A DNA stretch of 64,000 bases, taken from contig NZ_NWUW01000021.1 in NCBI RefSeq assembly GCF_002746455.1, positions 25,918 to 89,917 of the forward strand, written 5' to 3'. This DNA comes from Bacillus fungorum. Its GTDB lineage: Bacteria; Bacillota; Bacilli; Bacillales; Bacillaceae_G. Positions 41,879 through 51,927 of the stretch are shown here, piece after piece. Position 1 is the first letter of the stretch. Each line of letters begins with the position of its first letter. Position numbers and translations under genes: made by a program. Under the pieces are notes generated by a model that was given only the letters and a program-made list of their open reading frames with translations, searched no databases and was not told the origin of the DNA.

Positions 41879-43603
41879 ATGAATTGGAAACAAGAATTTA
41901 GTCGCTGGCTTTCGTATGCAGAGTTAGATGTAGAACTAAAAGAACAGTTAGAAAACATGAAGCAAGATGAGAAGAAAATCGAGGACAGTTTTTATAAAAA
42001 CCTAGAGTTCGGTACAGGTGGTATGCGTGGTGAACTTGGCGCTGGTACGAACCGTTTGAACGTATATACAGTTCGTAAAGCGACACAAGGATTAGCGAAG
42101 TTTATTGAAAAATTAGGTGAAGAAGCGAAGAAGCGCGGTGTTGTTGTAGCGTATGATTCTCGTCATAAATCACCTGAATTCGCAATGGAAGTTGCTGCTA
42201 CACTAGGTGCACACGGCATTACAACATATGTGTTTGAAAGTTTACGTCCAACGCCAGTGCTTTCTTTCGCAGTTCGTCATTTACATACAGTGAGTGGAAT
42301 CGTTCTTACGGCAAGCCATAATCCGCCTGAATATAACGGTTATAAAGTATACGGTGAAGATGGTGGGCAGTTGCCTCCGAAAGAAGCTGATGAATTAATT
42401 AGCTACGTAAATGAAGTAGAAGATGAATTAACAGTTGAGGTTGCTGATGTGGAGCAATTAAAAGCTGACGGTTTATTACATATTATTGGACAAGAAGTAG
42501 ATGATGCATATGCTGCAGAATTGAACAATGTCATTATTAATAAAGAAATGGTGCAAAAGGTTGGGAAAGATTTAAAAATCGTCTTTACACCACTACACGG
42601 AACATCCAATATTTCTGTACGCCGTGGTTTAGAGGAAGTTGGATTTACAGATGTAACAGTTGTAAAAGAGCAAGAGTTACCAGATCCGAACTTCTCTACA
42701 GTGAAATCACCGAACCCAGAAGAGCATGCAGCGTTTGAGTATGCAATTCGTGACGGTGAGAAGGTAGGCGCAGATGTGTTAATTGCAACGGATCCTGACG
42801 CAGACCGTCTTGGCGTAGCAGTTCGTAATCACGATGGTGAGTTCCAAGTATTAACTGGTAACCAAACAGGTGCATTAATGCTTGATTACTTACTATCTCA
42901 AAAGAAAGAAAACGGAACGCTTCCAGAGAACGGTGTTGTATTAAAAACAATCGTAACGTCTGAAATTGGCCGTACAATCGCGAAAGCATACGGTTTAGAT
43001 ACAGTTGATACGTTAACTGGATTTAAATTTATCGGTGAGAAAATTAAACAGTATGAAGAAAGCGGACAATACGAATTTCAATTCGGTTATGAGGAAAGCT
43101 ATGGTTATTTAATCCGTCCATTCTGCCGTGATAAAGATGCAGTACAATCTGTTCTATTTGCATGTGAAGTAGCTGCATACTACAAATCACAAGGTAAAAC
43201 GTTATACGATGGTCTATTAGAAGTATTTGAAAAATACGGTTTCTTCCGTGAAGATCTTGTATCGTTAACGCTAAAAGGAAAAGATGGAGCGGAACAAATC
43301 CAAGAAATGATGGCAACATTCCGTGAAAATCCTCCGAAAGAAGTAGCGGGCTTAACAGTTGTAGCAGTTGAAGACTATAAAGCGAGCATCGTTACATCTT
43401 TACAAGATGGACATAAAGAAGAGATTCACTTACCGAAATCAAATGTGTTAAAATATCAATTAGAAGATGGTTCTTGGTTCTGCCTACGTCCATCTGGAAC
43501 TGAACCGAAGATCAAGTTCTACTTCGGTGTTCAAGATAATTCTTTACAAAATAGTGAACAAAAGTTACTTACTATTAAAGAAGATATTATGAATCGTTTA
43601 TAA
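41879..43603 (+). CDS. pgcA: Alpha-phosphoglucomutase PgcA
   Basis: The 574-residue enzyme interconverts glucose-6-phosphate and glucose-1-phosphate. The phosphoserine loop [13 protein letters not shown], the metal-binding loop DPDADRLG, sugar-binding GYEESYGY, and the C-terminal phosphate loop [12 protein letters not shown] are all present. In Bacillus it feeds UDP-glucose synthesis for glycolipid and wall teichoic acid glucosylation, which agrees with gtaB lying directly downstream. A GAGAGGAG site precedes the ATG and the gene has its own promoter and terminator. Confidence 0.96.
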   Translation: MNWKQEFSRWLSYAELDVELKEQLENMKQDEKKIEDSFYKNLEFGTGGMRGELGAGTNRLNVYTVRKATQGLAKFIEKLGEEAKKRGVVVAYDSRHKSPEFAMEVAATLGAHGITTYVFESLRPTPVLSFAVRHLHTVSGIVLTASHNPPEYNGYKVYGEDGGQLPPKEADELISYVNEVEDELTVEVADVEQLKADGLLHIIGQEVDDAYAAELNNVIINKEMVQKVGKDLKIVFTPLHGTSNISVRRGLEEVGFTDVTVVKEQELPDPNFSTVKSPNPEEHAAFEYAIRDGEKVGADVLIATDPDADRLGVAVRNHDGEFQVLTGNQTGALMLDYLLSQKKENGTLPENGVVLKTIVTSEIGRTIAKAYGLDTVDTLTGFKFIGEKIKQYEESGQYEFQFGYEESYGYLIRPFCRDKDAVQSVLFACEVAAYYKSQGKTLYDGLLEVFEKYGFFREDLVSLTLKGKDGAEQIQEMMATFRENPPKEVAGLTVVAVEDYKASIVTSLQDGHKEEIHLPKSNVLKYQLEDGSWFCLRPSGTEPKIKFYFGVQDNSLQNSEQKLLTIKEDIMNRL

Positions 43604-43625
43604 TATAAAGTAATTTTAAGTAGTA

Positions 43626-43660
43626 GGGAACAAAAGGGAGGCTTTACTCCCTTTTGTTCT
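43626..43660 (+). terminator. Terminator between pgcA and gtaB
   Basis: A 13-bp perfect stem (GAACAAAAGGGAG with its complement); the tail after it is short, so partial read-through into gtaB is possible. Confidence 0.7.
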
Positions 43661-43711
43661 ATGTAAGGAAATAATCGTTATTGATTCTGACAGAAGAGAG
43701 GGTATTTTGTG

Positions 43712-44599
43712 ATGAAAAGAGTAAGAAAAGCGATAATCCCAGCAGCTGGATTAGGAACACGTTTTTTACCAGCTACAAAAGCAATGCCAAAAGAAATGTT
43801 ACCGATAGTAGATAAACCAACTATCCAATACATTGTAGAAGAAGCAGTAAAATCAGGAATCGAAGATATTATTATCGTTACTGGTAAAACGAAGCGCTCT
43901 ATTGAAGATCATTTTGATAATGCATTTGAGTTAGAGCAAAACTTATTAGAAAAGAAAAAGTATGAGTTACTTGAAAAAGTACAGGCTTCTTCAAAAATGG
44001 TAGATATTCATTATATCCGTCAAAAAGAACCAAAAGGATTAGGTCACGCTGTTTGGTGTGCACGTAAATTCATTGGTGATGAGCCATTTGCTGTTTTATT
44101 AGGTGATGATATCGTTCAAGCTGAAAAGCCATGTTTACGTCAATTAATTGAAGAATATGATAAAACGCTTTCTTCTGTTATTGGTGTACAAACGGTTCCA
44201 GAAGAAGAAACACACCGTTATGGAATTATCGACCCATTAGAGCAAGAAGGACGTCGTTACCAAGTTCGCAATTTCGTTGAGAAACCAGCAGCAGGTACAG
44301 CACCTTCAAACTTAGCAATTATGGGACGTTACGTCTTAACACCTGAAATCTTCATGTTCTTAGAACAGCAACATGTTGGTGCTGGTGGTGAAATCCAGTT
44401 AACTGATGCGATTCAAAGCTTAAACGAAATTCAACGTGTATTCGCTTACGATTTCGAAGGAAAGCGCTACGATGTAGGTGAAAAGTTAGGATTCGTTCAA
44501 ACGACAATCGAAATGGCCCTGCAACACCCAGAATTACGTGATGACATGGTTGTAATGATGAAGAAAATTTTAGAAGAGCAAACGAACCAAGAATCTTAA
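43712..44599 (+). CDS. gtaB: UTP--glucose-1-phosphate uridylyltransferase
   Basis: The 295-residue enzyme makes UDP-glucose. The nucleotidyl-binding [19 protein letters not shown], the [14 protein letters not shown] region and the C-terminal GEIQLTDAI motif are standard for GalU/GtaB. The ATG at 43712 is chosen over the adjacent GTG at 43709; both fit a GAGAGGG site. Together with pgcA it forms the two-step route from glucose-6-phosphate to UDP-glucose for cell envelope glycosylation. Confidence 0.95.
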   Translation: MKRVRKAIIPAAGLGTRFLPATKAMPKEMLPIVDKPTIQYIVEEAVKSGIEDIIIVTGKTKRSIEDHFDNAFELEQNLLEKKKYELLEKVQASSKMVDIHYIRQKEPKGLGHAVWCARKFIGDEPFAVLLGDDIVQAEKPCLRQLIEEYDKTLSSVIGVQTVPEEETHRYGIIDPLEQEGRRYQVRNFVEKPAAGTAPSNLAIMGRYVLTPEIFMFLEQQHVGAGGEIQLTDAIQSLNEIQRVFAYDFEGKRYDVGEKLGFVQTTIEMALQHPELRDDMVVMMKKILEEQTNQES

Positions 44600-44604
44600 T
44601 ATAA

Positions 44605-44642
44605 AAAAAGAGTTATTTCAGTACGCTGAAATAACTCTTTTT
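44605..44642. terminator. Bidirectional terminator between gtaB and bioY
   Basis: A 17-bp perfect stem around a TACG loop with A-rich and T-rich flanks. Confidence 0.9.
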
Positions 44643-44643
44643 G

Positions 44644-45237
44644 TTATGAAATCGTCGAATGAGAATGTTGATAAGCGGAACGACGTACAGCATAGTATAT
44701 GCGAGGTGCGATAATAGCACCGATAATTGTAAACACAATATCTTTTACTGCGAACCACATCATAATCATCCAAGCTGTTTTATAGCTCATATTACCACCC
44801 ATAAAGAGATTGACTGCCCCGTACATGTAAGTAGTACCGATAATATACGTTAAAATGATTCCTGTGAACGAAGCAATTGCAAATGTACTAAATTTTGGTT
44901 TTTCCTTTTGTTCTACTAGTTTTCCTGATACGTAAGCAACGATAATAAATGCGATAATAAAACCACCAGTAGGATCTAAAAGTGCTCCAAATCCCGCTTT
45001 GAAGTTAGCGAAGATTGGTGCACCTGCTACTCCAACAAGCATGTAAACAGTCATTGATAATGCACCAAGTCTACTTCCAAGAAGAAGCCCTGCTAAAATT
45101 GCGAAAAATGGTTGCATAGATAATGGGATGCCCGCCACTTGTAGGAATGGGGCCCAAGATACAATATTTGCACCAATAGCCATAAGAGCAACGAACATGG
45201 CAGCTAATGCTAAATCTAAAACATGAAATCTTCTCAT
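44644..45237 (-). CDS. bioY: Biotin ECF transporter substrate-binding protein BioY
   Basis: The 197-residue protein has six hydrophobic helices. The BioY pattern is clear: IPLSMQPFFAILAGLLLGSRLGALSM, then LVGVAGAPIFANFKAGFGALLDPTGGFIIAF. It is the biotin-binding S-component that works with the shared ECF energy module, whose genes are not in the window. A perfect BirA-type operator covers its ribosome binding site and upstream region, which gives the strongest evidence for biotin. It corresponds to yuiG of B. subtilis. Confidence 0.95.
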   Translation of the reverse strand: MRRFHVLDLALAAMFVALMAIGANIVSWAPFLQVAGIPLSMQPFFAILAGLLLGSRLGALSMTVYMLVGVAGAPIFANFKAGFGALLDPTGGFIIAFIIVAYVSGKLVEQKEKPKFSTFAIASFTGIILTYIIGTTYMYGAVNLFMGGNMSYKTAWMIMMWFAVKDIVFTIIGAIIAPRIYYAVRRSAYQHSHSTIS

Positions 45238-45271
45238 AATGTTAACCTCCTGTTGTTTTTAGGTTAACATT
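45238..45271 (-). promoter_or_regulatory. BirA operator upstream of bioY
   Basis: AATGTTAAC and GTTAACATT are separated by a 16-base spacer, the Bacillus BirA arrangement. The left arm overlaps the Shine-Dalgarno (AGGAGGTTAAC on the minus strand). BirA with biotinyl-AMP should repress bioY when biotin is plentiful. Confidence 0.88.
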
Positions 45272-45287
45272 ATCGTAGCGAAAATAT

Positions 45288-46031
45288 TTACTTGTTGTCA
45301 ATCAAAATATTTTGATAAGAAGGCTTCAAATACTCTCTTAGCAATGTATACGGAATACGAAATTGCGGAATTCCGCTTGAATAAGGAGCAATCTCATATA
45401 AAGGGAAATAAATGACGAGATTGTTAGGTTCTAAAAAGAAGTGGAACTTTTTCGCGCTCATGACTTTTTCAGTTGCATCGGGAAAATAAATACTTTCATT
45501 TTGTTTAATTTGCCTTACAATCTCAGCACGGATTACTTCTTTATATTTATCTTCTTGTTGAAATAAATCTTCTAAGTGTAGTAACTTTTTTTCGTTTAAA
45601 TCGAATGTGTTTGCCTTCCACGTATAAAGGCCGTGTGCTCCGCCTGTATATTGATAGTAATTCACATATAGACTGAGAAAAGGTGGTTTATTTAAGGAGA
45701 CTTTATAATCAACGTTCCCTACATACGGATGAAATGGTGTACTAGATCCTTCTGTTTCTTTATAATATTTTTTTGCGTCTTTTTCTAATTTATTTTTAAA
45801 TTTTTCAGTAGATTTTTTGTAATAGAAATTGAGCTTATTTTGGAACTTAGAATCAGAAAAGTTATGAAAAGAAGGCCTGTTAATTTGATATTCTATATAA
45901 GGTTTCTTACCTTTTTGCGTGACAGTCTGAACATCGATTGTCAGGTTGGATGCTTTGGCTGCTAGTGCACAATTTGGTACAATAGTCAGCAAGGAGAACA
46001 TAAGCAATAGTATACAAAATTTCTGTTTCAT
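45288..46031 (-). CDS. Secreted DUF3298/DUF4163 protein
   Basis: The 247-residue protein has a signal peptide (about residues 1-24, ending ALA). The mature part has the DUF4163 to DUF3298 plan: QKGKKPYIEYQINRPSF, then the highly typical YYQYTGGAHGLYTWKANTFDL, and a C-terminal NNLVIYFPLYEIAPYSSGIPQFRIPY. This is the fold of RsiV/PdaC-type extracytoplasmic domains, some of which bind lysozyme. There is no transmembrane or deacetylase part, so it is a free secreted version of unknown function. An AAGGAGG site precedes the ATG. Upstream it is divergent from the thioesterase gene. Confidence 0.82.
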   Translation of the reverse strand: MKQKFCILLLMFSLLTIVPNCALAAKASNLTIDVQTVTQKGKKPYIEYQINRPSFHNFSDSKFQNKLNFYYKKSTEKFKNKLEKDAKKYYKETEGSSTPFHPYVGNVDYKVSLNKPPFLSLYVNYYQYTGGAHGLYTWKANTFDLNEKKLLHLEDLFQQEDKYKEVIRAEIVRQIKQNESIYFPDATEKVMSAKKFHFFLEPNNLVIYFPLYEIAPYSSGIPQFRIPYTLLREYLKPSYQNILIDNK

Positions 46032-46126
46032 TTAGGTGAAACCTCCTTATATAAGTGTTATAAGTAGTTTGAAAGTAAATAGGTAAAATTATACATTTAA
46101 TTAAAGTAAGAGAAGGGGGAAACGAT

Positions 46127-46510
46127 ATGGCAAAAACTTTAATGGATTCACTTGGAATTGAGTTGTTAGAGATGACAGAAGATAAGGTGGTTGCTACGAT
46201 GCCTGTTGATGAGCGTACGCATCAGCCGTTTGGCTTTTTACACGGTGGTGCATCTGTTGCATTAGCAGAAACAGTGGCAAGTGTTGGTTCATACAATTTA
46301 ATTGATCAAGAGAAATGCATCTGTTTCGGTCTAGAAATTAATGCAAATCATATTCGCTCAAAGAAAGATGGAATTGTAACAGCGATCGGAACACCGATAC
46401 ATAGAGGGCATTCAACGATGGTTTGGGATGTGCGTATCATTGATGAGAATGATGATTTACTATGCATATCAAGATGTACAGTAGCAATTAAAGAAAAACG
46501 TGAAAAGTAA
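46127..46510 (+). CDS. Hotdog-fold acyl-CoA thioesterase (PaaI/MenI-like)
   Basis: The 127-residue enzyme has the hotdog signature HGGASVALAETVASV after RTHQPFGFL, and NHIRSKKDG later. The residues agree with the 4-hydroxybenzoyl-CoA thioesterase AB group, to which YuxO (MenI, DHNA-CoA hydrolase of menaquinone synthesis) also belongs. The glutamate in ALAET is the likely catalytic base. A menaquinone role is plausible from family similarity only, as no men genes adjoin it. A GGGGGAAA site precedes the ATG. Confidence 0.87.
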   Translation: MAKTLMDSLGIELLEMTEDKVVATMPVDERTHQPFGFLHGGASVALAETVASVGSYNLIDQEKCICFGLEINANHIRSKKDGIVTAIGTPIHRGHSTMVWDVRIIDENDDLLCISRCTVAIKEKREK

Positions 46511-46543
46511 AAAAGAGGCGCTCTTATGAGCAGCCTCTTTTTC
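46509..46543. terminator. Bidirectional terminator between the thioesterase gene and glyQS
   Basis: AAAAAAGAGGC paired with GCCTCTTTTT, with an inner GCTC/GAGC stem; A-rich left and T-rich right. Confidence 0.82.
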
Positions 46544-46549
46544 TTATAA

Positions 46550-47926
46550 TTAGAACTGGATTTTCTTTTCTAAGAAACCTTTTAGTTCGCTAATTGGCAT
46601 ACGAACTTGTTCCATTGTGTCACGGTCACGTACTGTAACAGCTTTGTCTTCAACTGAGTCAAAGTCATAAGTGATACAGAATGGTGTACCAATTTCGTCT
46701 TGACGACGGTAACGTTTACCGATAGAACCAGTTTCGTCAAAGTCTACCATGAAGTCTTTAGCTAGTTCTGCGAATACTTCAGTAGCACCTTCAGATAGCT
46801 TTTTAGATAATGGTAAGATAGCTGCTTTGTATGGTGCTAAAGCAGGATGGAAACGAAGAACCGTACGAGAATCGTTTTCTAATTGCTCTTCTTCATATGC
46901 ATCACATAAGAATGCTAATGTTACGCGGTCAGCACCTAAAGATGGCTCGATGCAGTACGGTACGTAACGCTCATTCGTTTGTGGATCGATATAGTTAAAG
47001 TCTTCGTTTGAGTGTTCCATGTGACGTTTTAAATCGAAATCTGTACGAGATGCAACGCCCCATAGTTCGCCCCAACCGAATGGGAATTTGAATTCAATAT
47101 CAGTTGTTGCGTTACTGTAGTGAGATAACTCCTCTTCACCGTGGTCACGAAGACGCATGCTTTCTTCAGTCATACCAAGTGAAAGTAACCAGTTCTTACA
47201 AGTCTCACGCCAGAATGCGAACCACTCTAAATCTTCACCAGGCTTACAGAAGAATTCAAGTTCCATTTGTTCGAATTCACGTGTACGGAATGTGAAGTTA
47301 CCAGGCGTGATTTCGTTACGGAAGCTCTTACCGATTTGGCCAATACCAAATGGAAGTTTTTTACGCATAGAGCGTTGTACGTTTTTGAAGTTTACGAAAA
47401 TACCTTGTGCTGTTTCAGGACGAAGGAAGATTTCGTTCGTGCTAGACTCTGTAACACCTTGGAATGTTTTGAACATTAAGTTGAACTGACGGATTTCAGT
47501 GAATTCTTCACTACCGCAATCAGGACATTTTACTTCATGTTCTTTCATTAAGTCAGCCATTTGGTCGAAAGTAAGACCATCAACAACCATTTCGATGCCT
47601 TTTGCATCTAATGCATCTTCAATTAATTTGTCAGCACGGTGACGCGCTTTACATTTTTTACAGTCGATCATTGGATCGTTGAAGTTACCAACGTGACCAG
47701 AAGCGATCCAAGTTTTTGGGTTCATTAAAATAGCTGCGTCTAAACCAACGTTGTATGGAGATTCTTGAATGAATTTTTTCCACCAAGCTTTTTTAACGTT
47801 ATTTTTTAATTCGATTCCAAGTGGACCGTAATCCCAAGTGTTTGCAAGACCACCGTAAATTTCAGAACCAGGGAAAACAAAACCGCGATGTTTCGCTAAG
47901 TTTACAACTTGTTCCATTGAATACAT
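46550..47926 (-). CDS. glyQS: Glycyl-tRNA synthetase, dimeric type
   Basis: The 458-residue class II synthetase is of the eukaryote-like alpha2 kind. Motif 1-region [15 protein letters not shown], a probable zinc site made by CKKCKARH and CPDCGS, motif 2 as [23 protein letters not shown], and motif 3 as [16 protein letters not shown] are all visible. The C-terminal anticodon-binding domain follows. It charges tRNA-Gly. An AAAGGAGG site precedes the ATG. The gene has a T-box leader, so its expression responds to uncharged tRNA-Gly. Confidence 0.96.
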   Translation of the reverse strand: MYSMEQVVNLAKHRGFVFPGSEIYGGLANTWDYGPLGIELKNNVKKAWWKKFIQESPYNVGLDAAILMNPKTWIASGHVGNFNDPMIDCKKCKARHRADKLIEDALDAKGIEMVVDGLTFDQMADLMKEHEVKCPDCGSEEFTEIRQFNLMFKTFQGVTESSTNEIFLRPETAQGIFVNFKNVQRSMRKKLPFGIGQIGKSFRNEITPGNFTFRTREFEQMELEFFCKPGEDLEWFAFWRETCKNWLLSLGMTEESMRLRDHGEEELSHYSNATTDIEFKFPFGWGELWGVASRTDFDLKRHMEHSNEDFNYIDPQTNERYVPYCIEPSLGADRVTLAFLCDAYEEEQLENDSRTVLRFHPALAPYKAAILPLSKKLSEGATEVFAELAKDFMVDFDETGSIGKRYRRQDEIGTPFCITYDFDSVEDKAVTVRDRDTMEQVRMPISELKGFLEKKIQF

Positions 47927-48012
47927 AATAAAATCCTCCTTTTGAAAGTTAACGTATTGGCGATGACGTGCTCAGGTAACTTGTGAAACGAGCAGTATAT
48001 GCTTTAAAAAAC

Positions 48013-48221
48013 ATAAAAAAACGCTCATCCCAAGGCTTAATTGCCTAGGGACGAGCGTTTGCCCGCGGTTCCACCCTAGTTGATACACAAAAGGTGCATC
48101 CACTTTATCACGTATTGCTCGAGACTGCCGTTTCCTTGCGGCTTCAGGCTTTCACTATCCCTGAATCGCTTTTTGTGCAAGTACTTATAAGTCCGTCATC
48201 GCTACTTATATTAATAATAAT
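48013..48221 (-). promoter_or_regulatory. T-box riboswitch leader of glyQS
   Basis: On the minus strand the leader contains the T-box sequence AGGGTGGAACCGCGG (48063-48077 region) and a following terminator whose stem is ACGCTCGTCCC with GGGATGAGCGT (48020-48058), then T7. The upstream part has a GATGA kink-turn-like motif. The compact length of about 200 bases agrees with glyQS leaders that lack stem II. The specifier codon was not assigned by eye. Confidence 0.93.
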
Positions 48222-48227
48222 GAACAT

Positions 48228-48256
48228 ATTCTAACACGTTCTTTTTTAAATCTCAA
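48228..48256 (-). promoter_or_regulatory. SigA-type promoter of the glyQS leader
   Basis: On the minus strand TTGAGA (48256-48251) and TAGAAT (48233-48228) are separated by 17 bases, just ahead of the T-box leader. Confidence 0.75.
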
Positions 48257-48273
48257 TAGAGGAACGCGTCTAT

Positions 48274-48987
48274 CTATGATAGAGTCTCACCTATTTTTTC
48301 GTTATTTATTCCGTAATTTTGTTTAATGTGCTTAATTGCTTCACGCCTGCTGAGCGGGGCAAGCTCGTTATTTTGCACGTATTCCCAAACGACACCGGGC
48401 TTTGTTTTTGCATATTCACGAAGGACCCAGCCGATCGCTTTTTGAATGAAAAATTCTTTTGAAGAATGTAGTTGTCCAATCATCCAGAAAAGAAGTTCTT
48501 CATCCATCTTTTGTTTATATTTTAGCTGGAACAAAATAGCTGCGCGTTGTAACCATATGTTGTCGGATGCAATCCATTTTGGAATATAGGCAGAAATCAA
48601 TTCCGGATGTTTTAAAAAGATATCGCCTAAAAATGTAGGGACGATGCTATCAACAGTGTCCCACCAAGATTTTGTTACAATGAGTTCTTCTAAGAAGGGG
48701 ATATGAGTTTCGTTTATATGTTTTTTATATTTTTGCATAATATCAAGTGCGGCTGCTTGAAATTCACGTTCTGGTAAGTCCCAAAGCTCACGCACGATAA
48801 TTTGGAAGTCTTTTTGATCTGGGAGAGTATGTATTTGAATGACATCTTTTAATAATTGTCTTCTCTCGGGAGTTTGAATGCCGAGAAATGGGAAATGGTT
48901 TTTCATATAACGTGCCATCGGTTCTGCTTTTTCAGGATTTTGATGAGCTGTAAAATGCTCTTGTAGTGCTTTTACAAATGGATGCAT
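48274..48987 (-). CDS. alkD: DNA alkylation repair enzyme AlkD
   Basis: The 237-residue all-helical HEAT-repeat DNA glycosylase removes N3- and N7-alkylated purines without base flipping. The active-site residues known from B. cereus AlkD are all at their published positions: Trp109 and Asp113 in KSWWDTVD, and Arg148 in WLQRAAIL. The length equals that of the characterised enzyme. A GAGGAG site precedes the ATG. The gene ends just upstream of the glyQS promoter on the same strand. Confidence 0.96.
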   Translation of the reverse strand: MHPFVKALQEHFTAHQNPEKAEPMARYMKNHFPFLGIQTPERRQLLKDVIQIHTLPDQKDFQIIVRELWDLPEREFQAAALDIMQKYKKHINETHIPFLEELIVTKSWWDTVDSIVPTFLGDIFLKHPELISAYIPKWIASDNIWLQRAAILFQLKYKQKMDEELLFWMIGQLHSSKEFFIQKAIGWVLREYAKTKPGVVWEYVQNNELAPLSRREAIKHIKQNYGINNEKIGETLS

Positions 48988-49104
48988 CGGTTGTTCTCCT
49001 CTCTTATTATCTTACTCCTATTATTATACAGAGAGTTTGGATAAATTTTAAAACATAACTTGCCATGGAATGAAATATGTTGAAAGTAGAGAGGAGAGGA
49101 TAAG

Positions 49105-49572
49105 ATGGAAGATCAAGGCATACTAGCAGGTTTCTTTGCTCTTAGTTTTGCGTTTATTCTTGTTATATTGATTTGGGCAGTTATTGCGTATTTGTTAACG
49201 GCTTTTGCACTGTATACGATGGCGAAAAATGATGGTGCAACGGATGGTGTTCTTGCATTTATTCCTTTTGTAAATAGTAAGATATGGGGCGATTTAGCGA
49301 AAGACAAATTACCCGATTTCTTGAAAGAAGAAGCAGGATGGAAAGTATTCGGTATATATGTCGCATGTTTCATTTTTAATTTCGTACCAATTCTATATTT
49401 AATAGCAACAGCTGTATCACTTGTATTGTCTATTTATCTCATTTACGCTATCTTAGACAGATATGGAACGAACTCTATATTATTTACGATTATTCATGTA
49501 ATCACATTTTCAGTGTTCTTGCCAATTCATTTGTTCATTATTCGAAATGAGCCGGTAAGGTATAACGAGTAG
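49105..49572 (+). CDS. Four-helix membrane protein of unknown function
   Basis: The 155-residue protein has hydrophobic segments near residues 8-40, 83-101, 103-120 and 125-145. A polar segment, TMAKNDGATDGVLAFIPFVN, then SKIWGDLAKD, lies between the first and second; it resembles DUF805/YckC-like membrane proteins in which a P-F-x-N-x-x-x-G-D pattern precedes a helix. I do not assign a function. A GAGAGGAGAGG site precedes the ATG. It is convergent with the ion-transporter gene, with a terminator in between. Confidence 0.75.
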   Translation: MEDQGILAGFFALSFAFILVILIWAVIAYLLTAFALYTMAKNDGATDGVLAFIPFVNSKIWGDLAKDKLPDFLKEEAGWKVFGIYVACFIFNFVPILYLIATAVSLVLSIYLIYAILDRYGTNSILFTIIHVITFSVFLPIHLFIIRNEPVRYNE

Positions 49573-49614
49573 GTTTGTTATTTTTTGTTGATATATTTTA
49601 AATATGTGTAATGA

Positions 49615-49646
49615 AAAAAGCGCCCTGTTTATTTGGGCGCTTTTTC
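49615..49646. terminator. Bidirectional terminator
   Basis: An 11-base arm on each side (AAAAAGCGCCC with GGGCGCTTTTT) and 9-base loop between the membrane protein gene and the convergent transporter gene. Confidence 0.88.
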
Positions 49647-49648
49647 TA

Positions 49649-50974
49649 CTACATAAGGTAGCGTACATAAATATAAATATGAGAAATGATTAATGAAACA
49701 ATCATAATTGGGAAACCGACTTTAAGGAAGTCCATGTAGCTAAACTTATGTCCTTCGCGGCTTGCGATACCTGCGACAATTACGTTAGCTGAAGCTCCGA
49801 TTAATGTTCCGTTTCCGCCCAGACAAGCACCTAATGCTAATGCCCACCATAATACGTCGATTTGTGCGTCAGAAGGTGATAAACCTAGCCCAACTGCCAT
49901 ATCGTTAATAAGTGGGATCATTGTTGCAACGAATGGAATGTTATCAATTGTTGCAGAGGCGATACCAGATACCCATAAAATAAGGATAGATGCGTAAGAA
50001 ATATCTCCGCCCGTTATGCCAATTACTTTTTGAGCTAACATTTTGATAAGACCGATATCGATAAGTCCTCCAACGAGTACGAATAATCCTGCGAAGAAGA
50101 AGATTGTTACCCATTCTACACTTGCGAATACCTCTTCAATTTCATGCTCTTTCACACCGATTAGCATAAGTACAGTAGCACCAGTTAAGGCGATGATAGC
50201 TGCATCAACATGGAAGATCGAATGAGTCATGAAACCTACGATTGTAAGTCCAAGTACTGTTAAAGATTTTTTCATTAATACTGGATCTTTAATGTATTGC
50301 TTTTCATCTAAACTCATTAATTTTTTAACTTGTACAGGATCAGCAATTAATTGTTTACGGTACATGAAGTAAAGTATTACTGCTGTCACTGCAATAATAA
50401 TAATTACGATTGGCGCTAAGTTTAGCAAGAATGCATTGAAATCTAAATGCTTATTTGCAGAACCGATCATAATGTTAGGTGGATCACCAATTAATGTTGC
50501 TGTTCCCCCGATGTTTGAAAAAATAATTTCAGAAAGTAAATAAGGAACAGGATTTACTTGCAGTATGCGCGTAATAGATAAAGTAACTGGAACAACAAGA
50601 AGTACAGTTGTAACGTTATCTAAAAATGCGGAACCAAGCGCAGTAAGTAAGGAAAGGGAAATTAAAATTTTAATTGGATTTCCTTGCGCTCCTTTTGCTG
50701 CTTTAATGGCAACGTATTGGAAGACACCCGATTTACTCGTAATGTTCACCAAAATCATCATACCGATGAGTAGTGTAATCGTCCCCCATTCAATATGTTT
50801 CGTAAAGGCGTTGTGTAAATCAACGACCCCCATAATTACCATGAGTGCTGCACCAAGAAGTGCGATGACAGCACGATTGATTTTTTCAGAAATAATAATG
50901 GCATATGTAATTAAAAAGACTGCGATAGCAAAATAATACTGCCAGTTTGCGAGCTCTTGCGTTGTTTCGTGCAA
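49649..50974 (-). CDS. ArsB/NhaD-type ion transporter (citrate transporter superfamily)
   Basis: The protein of about 441 residues has ten or more hydrophobic segments in two repeated halves, each with a helical-hairpin motif: GSAFLDNVTTVLLVVPVT in the first and ASATIDNIPFVATMIPLI in the second, plus GGTATLIGDPPNIMIGSA and GGNGTLIGASANVIVAG. This is the P-protein/NhaD/ArsB layout. It may export arsenite, sodium or an organic anion; the ion is not deducible. An AAAGGAG site is 9 bases from a TTG at 50974 but abuts the ATG at 50983, so the TTG is preferred. No ars genes are near. Confidence 0.87.
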   Translation of the reverse strand: MHETTQELANWQYYFAIAVFLITYAIIISEKINRAVIALLGAALMVIMGVVDLHNAFTKHIEWGTITLLIGMMILVNITSKSGVFQYVAIKAAKGAQGNPIKILISLSLLTALGSAFLDNVTTVLLVVPVTLSITRILQVNPVPYLLSEIIFSNIGGTATLIGDPPNIMIGSANKHLDFNAFLLNLAPIVIIIIAVTAVILYFMYRKQLIADPVQVKKLMSLDEKQYIKDPVLMKKSLTVLGLTIVGFMTHSIFHVDAAIIALTGATVLMLIGVKEHEIEEVFASVEWVTIFFFAGLFVLVGGLIDIGLIKMLAQKVIGITGGDISYASILILWVSGIASATIDNIPFVATMIPLINDMAVGLGLSPSDAQIDVLWWALALGACLGGNGTLIGASANVIVAGIASREGHKFSYMDFLKVGFPIMIVSLIISHIYIYVRYLM

Positions 50975-51263
50975 AACTCTCATCTCCTTTCATTCACTTT
51001 TCTTAGTGTGTCAAAAATTAACTAGATGAAACACACATAACGTCATTATAAATTAGAGAAATGTCGGATGTAAATGAAAGGGCGTATTTTGTTATATTTT
51101 CTGCAACTGTTACTTTTTCTTATTTTTAAAAATATTTGCGGGCATTTGACATATATATAAGATACATCCAATCTGAATATTTAAAATGGAATTAGCATTC
51201 GAGCTTGTTCGTGTAGGAGTGTCAAATAGAAAGGAATGACAAAGATGATAAGGAAGGGATCGT

Positions 51264-51887
51264 ATGGATGAACAACAATTTTTATTTTTGGATTTTGAGT
51301 TTACGATGCCCCAGCACAGAAAAAAACCAAAAGGATTTTTCCCGGAGATTATTGAGGTAGGACTCGTTTCGGTTGTCGGCTGTAAGGTAGAAGATACGTA
51401 TTCAGCTCATGTTAGGCCGAAGACTTTTCCTTCTTTAACAGATCGATGTAAGAAATTTTTAGGAATTAAACAAGAAGTCGTAGATAAAGGAATTTCGTTT
51501 CCAGAACTCGTTGAAAAACTTGCAGAATATGAAAAGAGATGTAAGCCGACCATTGTTACGTGGGGAAATATGGATATGAAAGTGTTGAAGCATAATTGTG
51601 AAAAGGCGGGAGTAGACTTTCCGTTCTTAGGACAGTGTCGTGATTTATCACTGGAGTATAAGAAATTTTTTGGTGAACGAAATCAAACGGGATTGTGGAA
51701 AGCAATTGAGGCGTATGGAAAAGTAGGGACGGGTAAGCATCATTGTGCGCTAGATGATGCGATGACGACGTATAATATTTTTAAATTAGTAGAGAAAGAT
51801 AAAGAATATTTAGTGAAACCAGCACCTCCAACATTAGGAGAACTCGTTGATTTTTCAAAAGTGTTAAAGAAAGTGAGTACACAGTAA
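51264..51887 (+). CDS. kapD: KapD, DEDD-type 3'-5' exonuclease-like inhibitor of the KinA pathway
   Basis: The 207-residue exonuclease-fold protein keeps its acidic residues: Asp10 and Glu12 in FLDFEF, an Asp in TWGNMDMKVLKHN, and the final HHCALDDA with histidine and aspartate of the DEDDh type. In B. subtilis kapD inhibits KinA-dependent initiation of sporulation when overexpressed; the nuclease substrate is unknown. An AAGGGAT site precedes the ATG. It faces kapB over a shared terminator. Confidence 0.88.
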   Translation: MDEQQFLFLDFEFTMPQHRKKPKGFFPEIIEVGLVSVVGCKVEDTYSAHVRPKTFPSLTDRCKKFLGIKQEVVDKGISFPELVEKLAEYEKRCKPTIVTWGNMDMKVLKHNCEKAGVDFPFLGQCRDLSLEYKKFFGERNQTGLWKAIEAYGKVGTGKHHCALDDAMTTYNIFKLVEKDKEYLVKPAPPTLGELVDFSKVLKKVSTQ

Positions 51888-51926
51888 CGACCAAATTGCA
51901 CAGTGTGTAATTTGGTCGTTTTGTTT
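51886..51926. terminator. Bidirectional terminator between kapD and kapB
   Basis: A 12-bp perfect stem (AACGACCAAATT with its complement), 11-base loop and T-rich flank. Confidence 0.85.
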
Positions 51927-51927
51927 T

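Noticed and set aside
48013..48221. Assigning a glycine specifier codon in the T-box leader
   Set aside because: Several GGA and GGC triplets occur and the stem I fold could not be settled by eye, so no codon is claimed.
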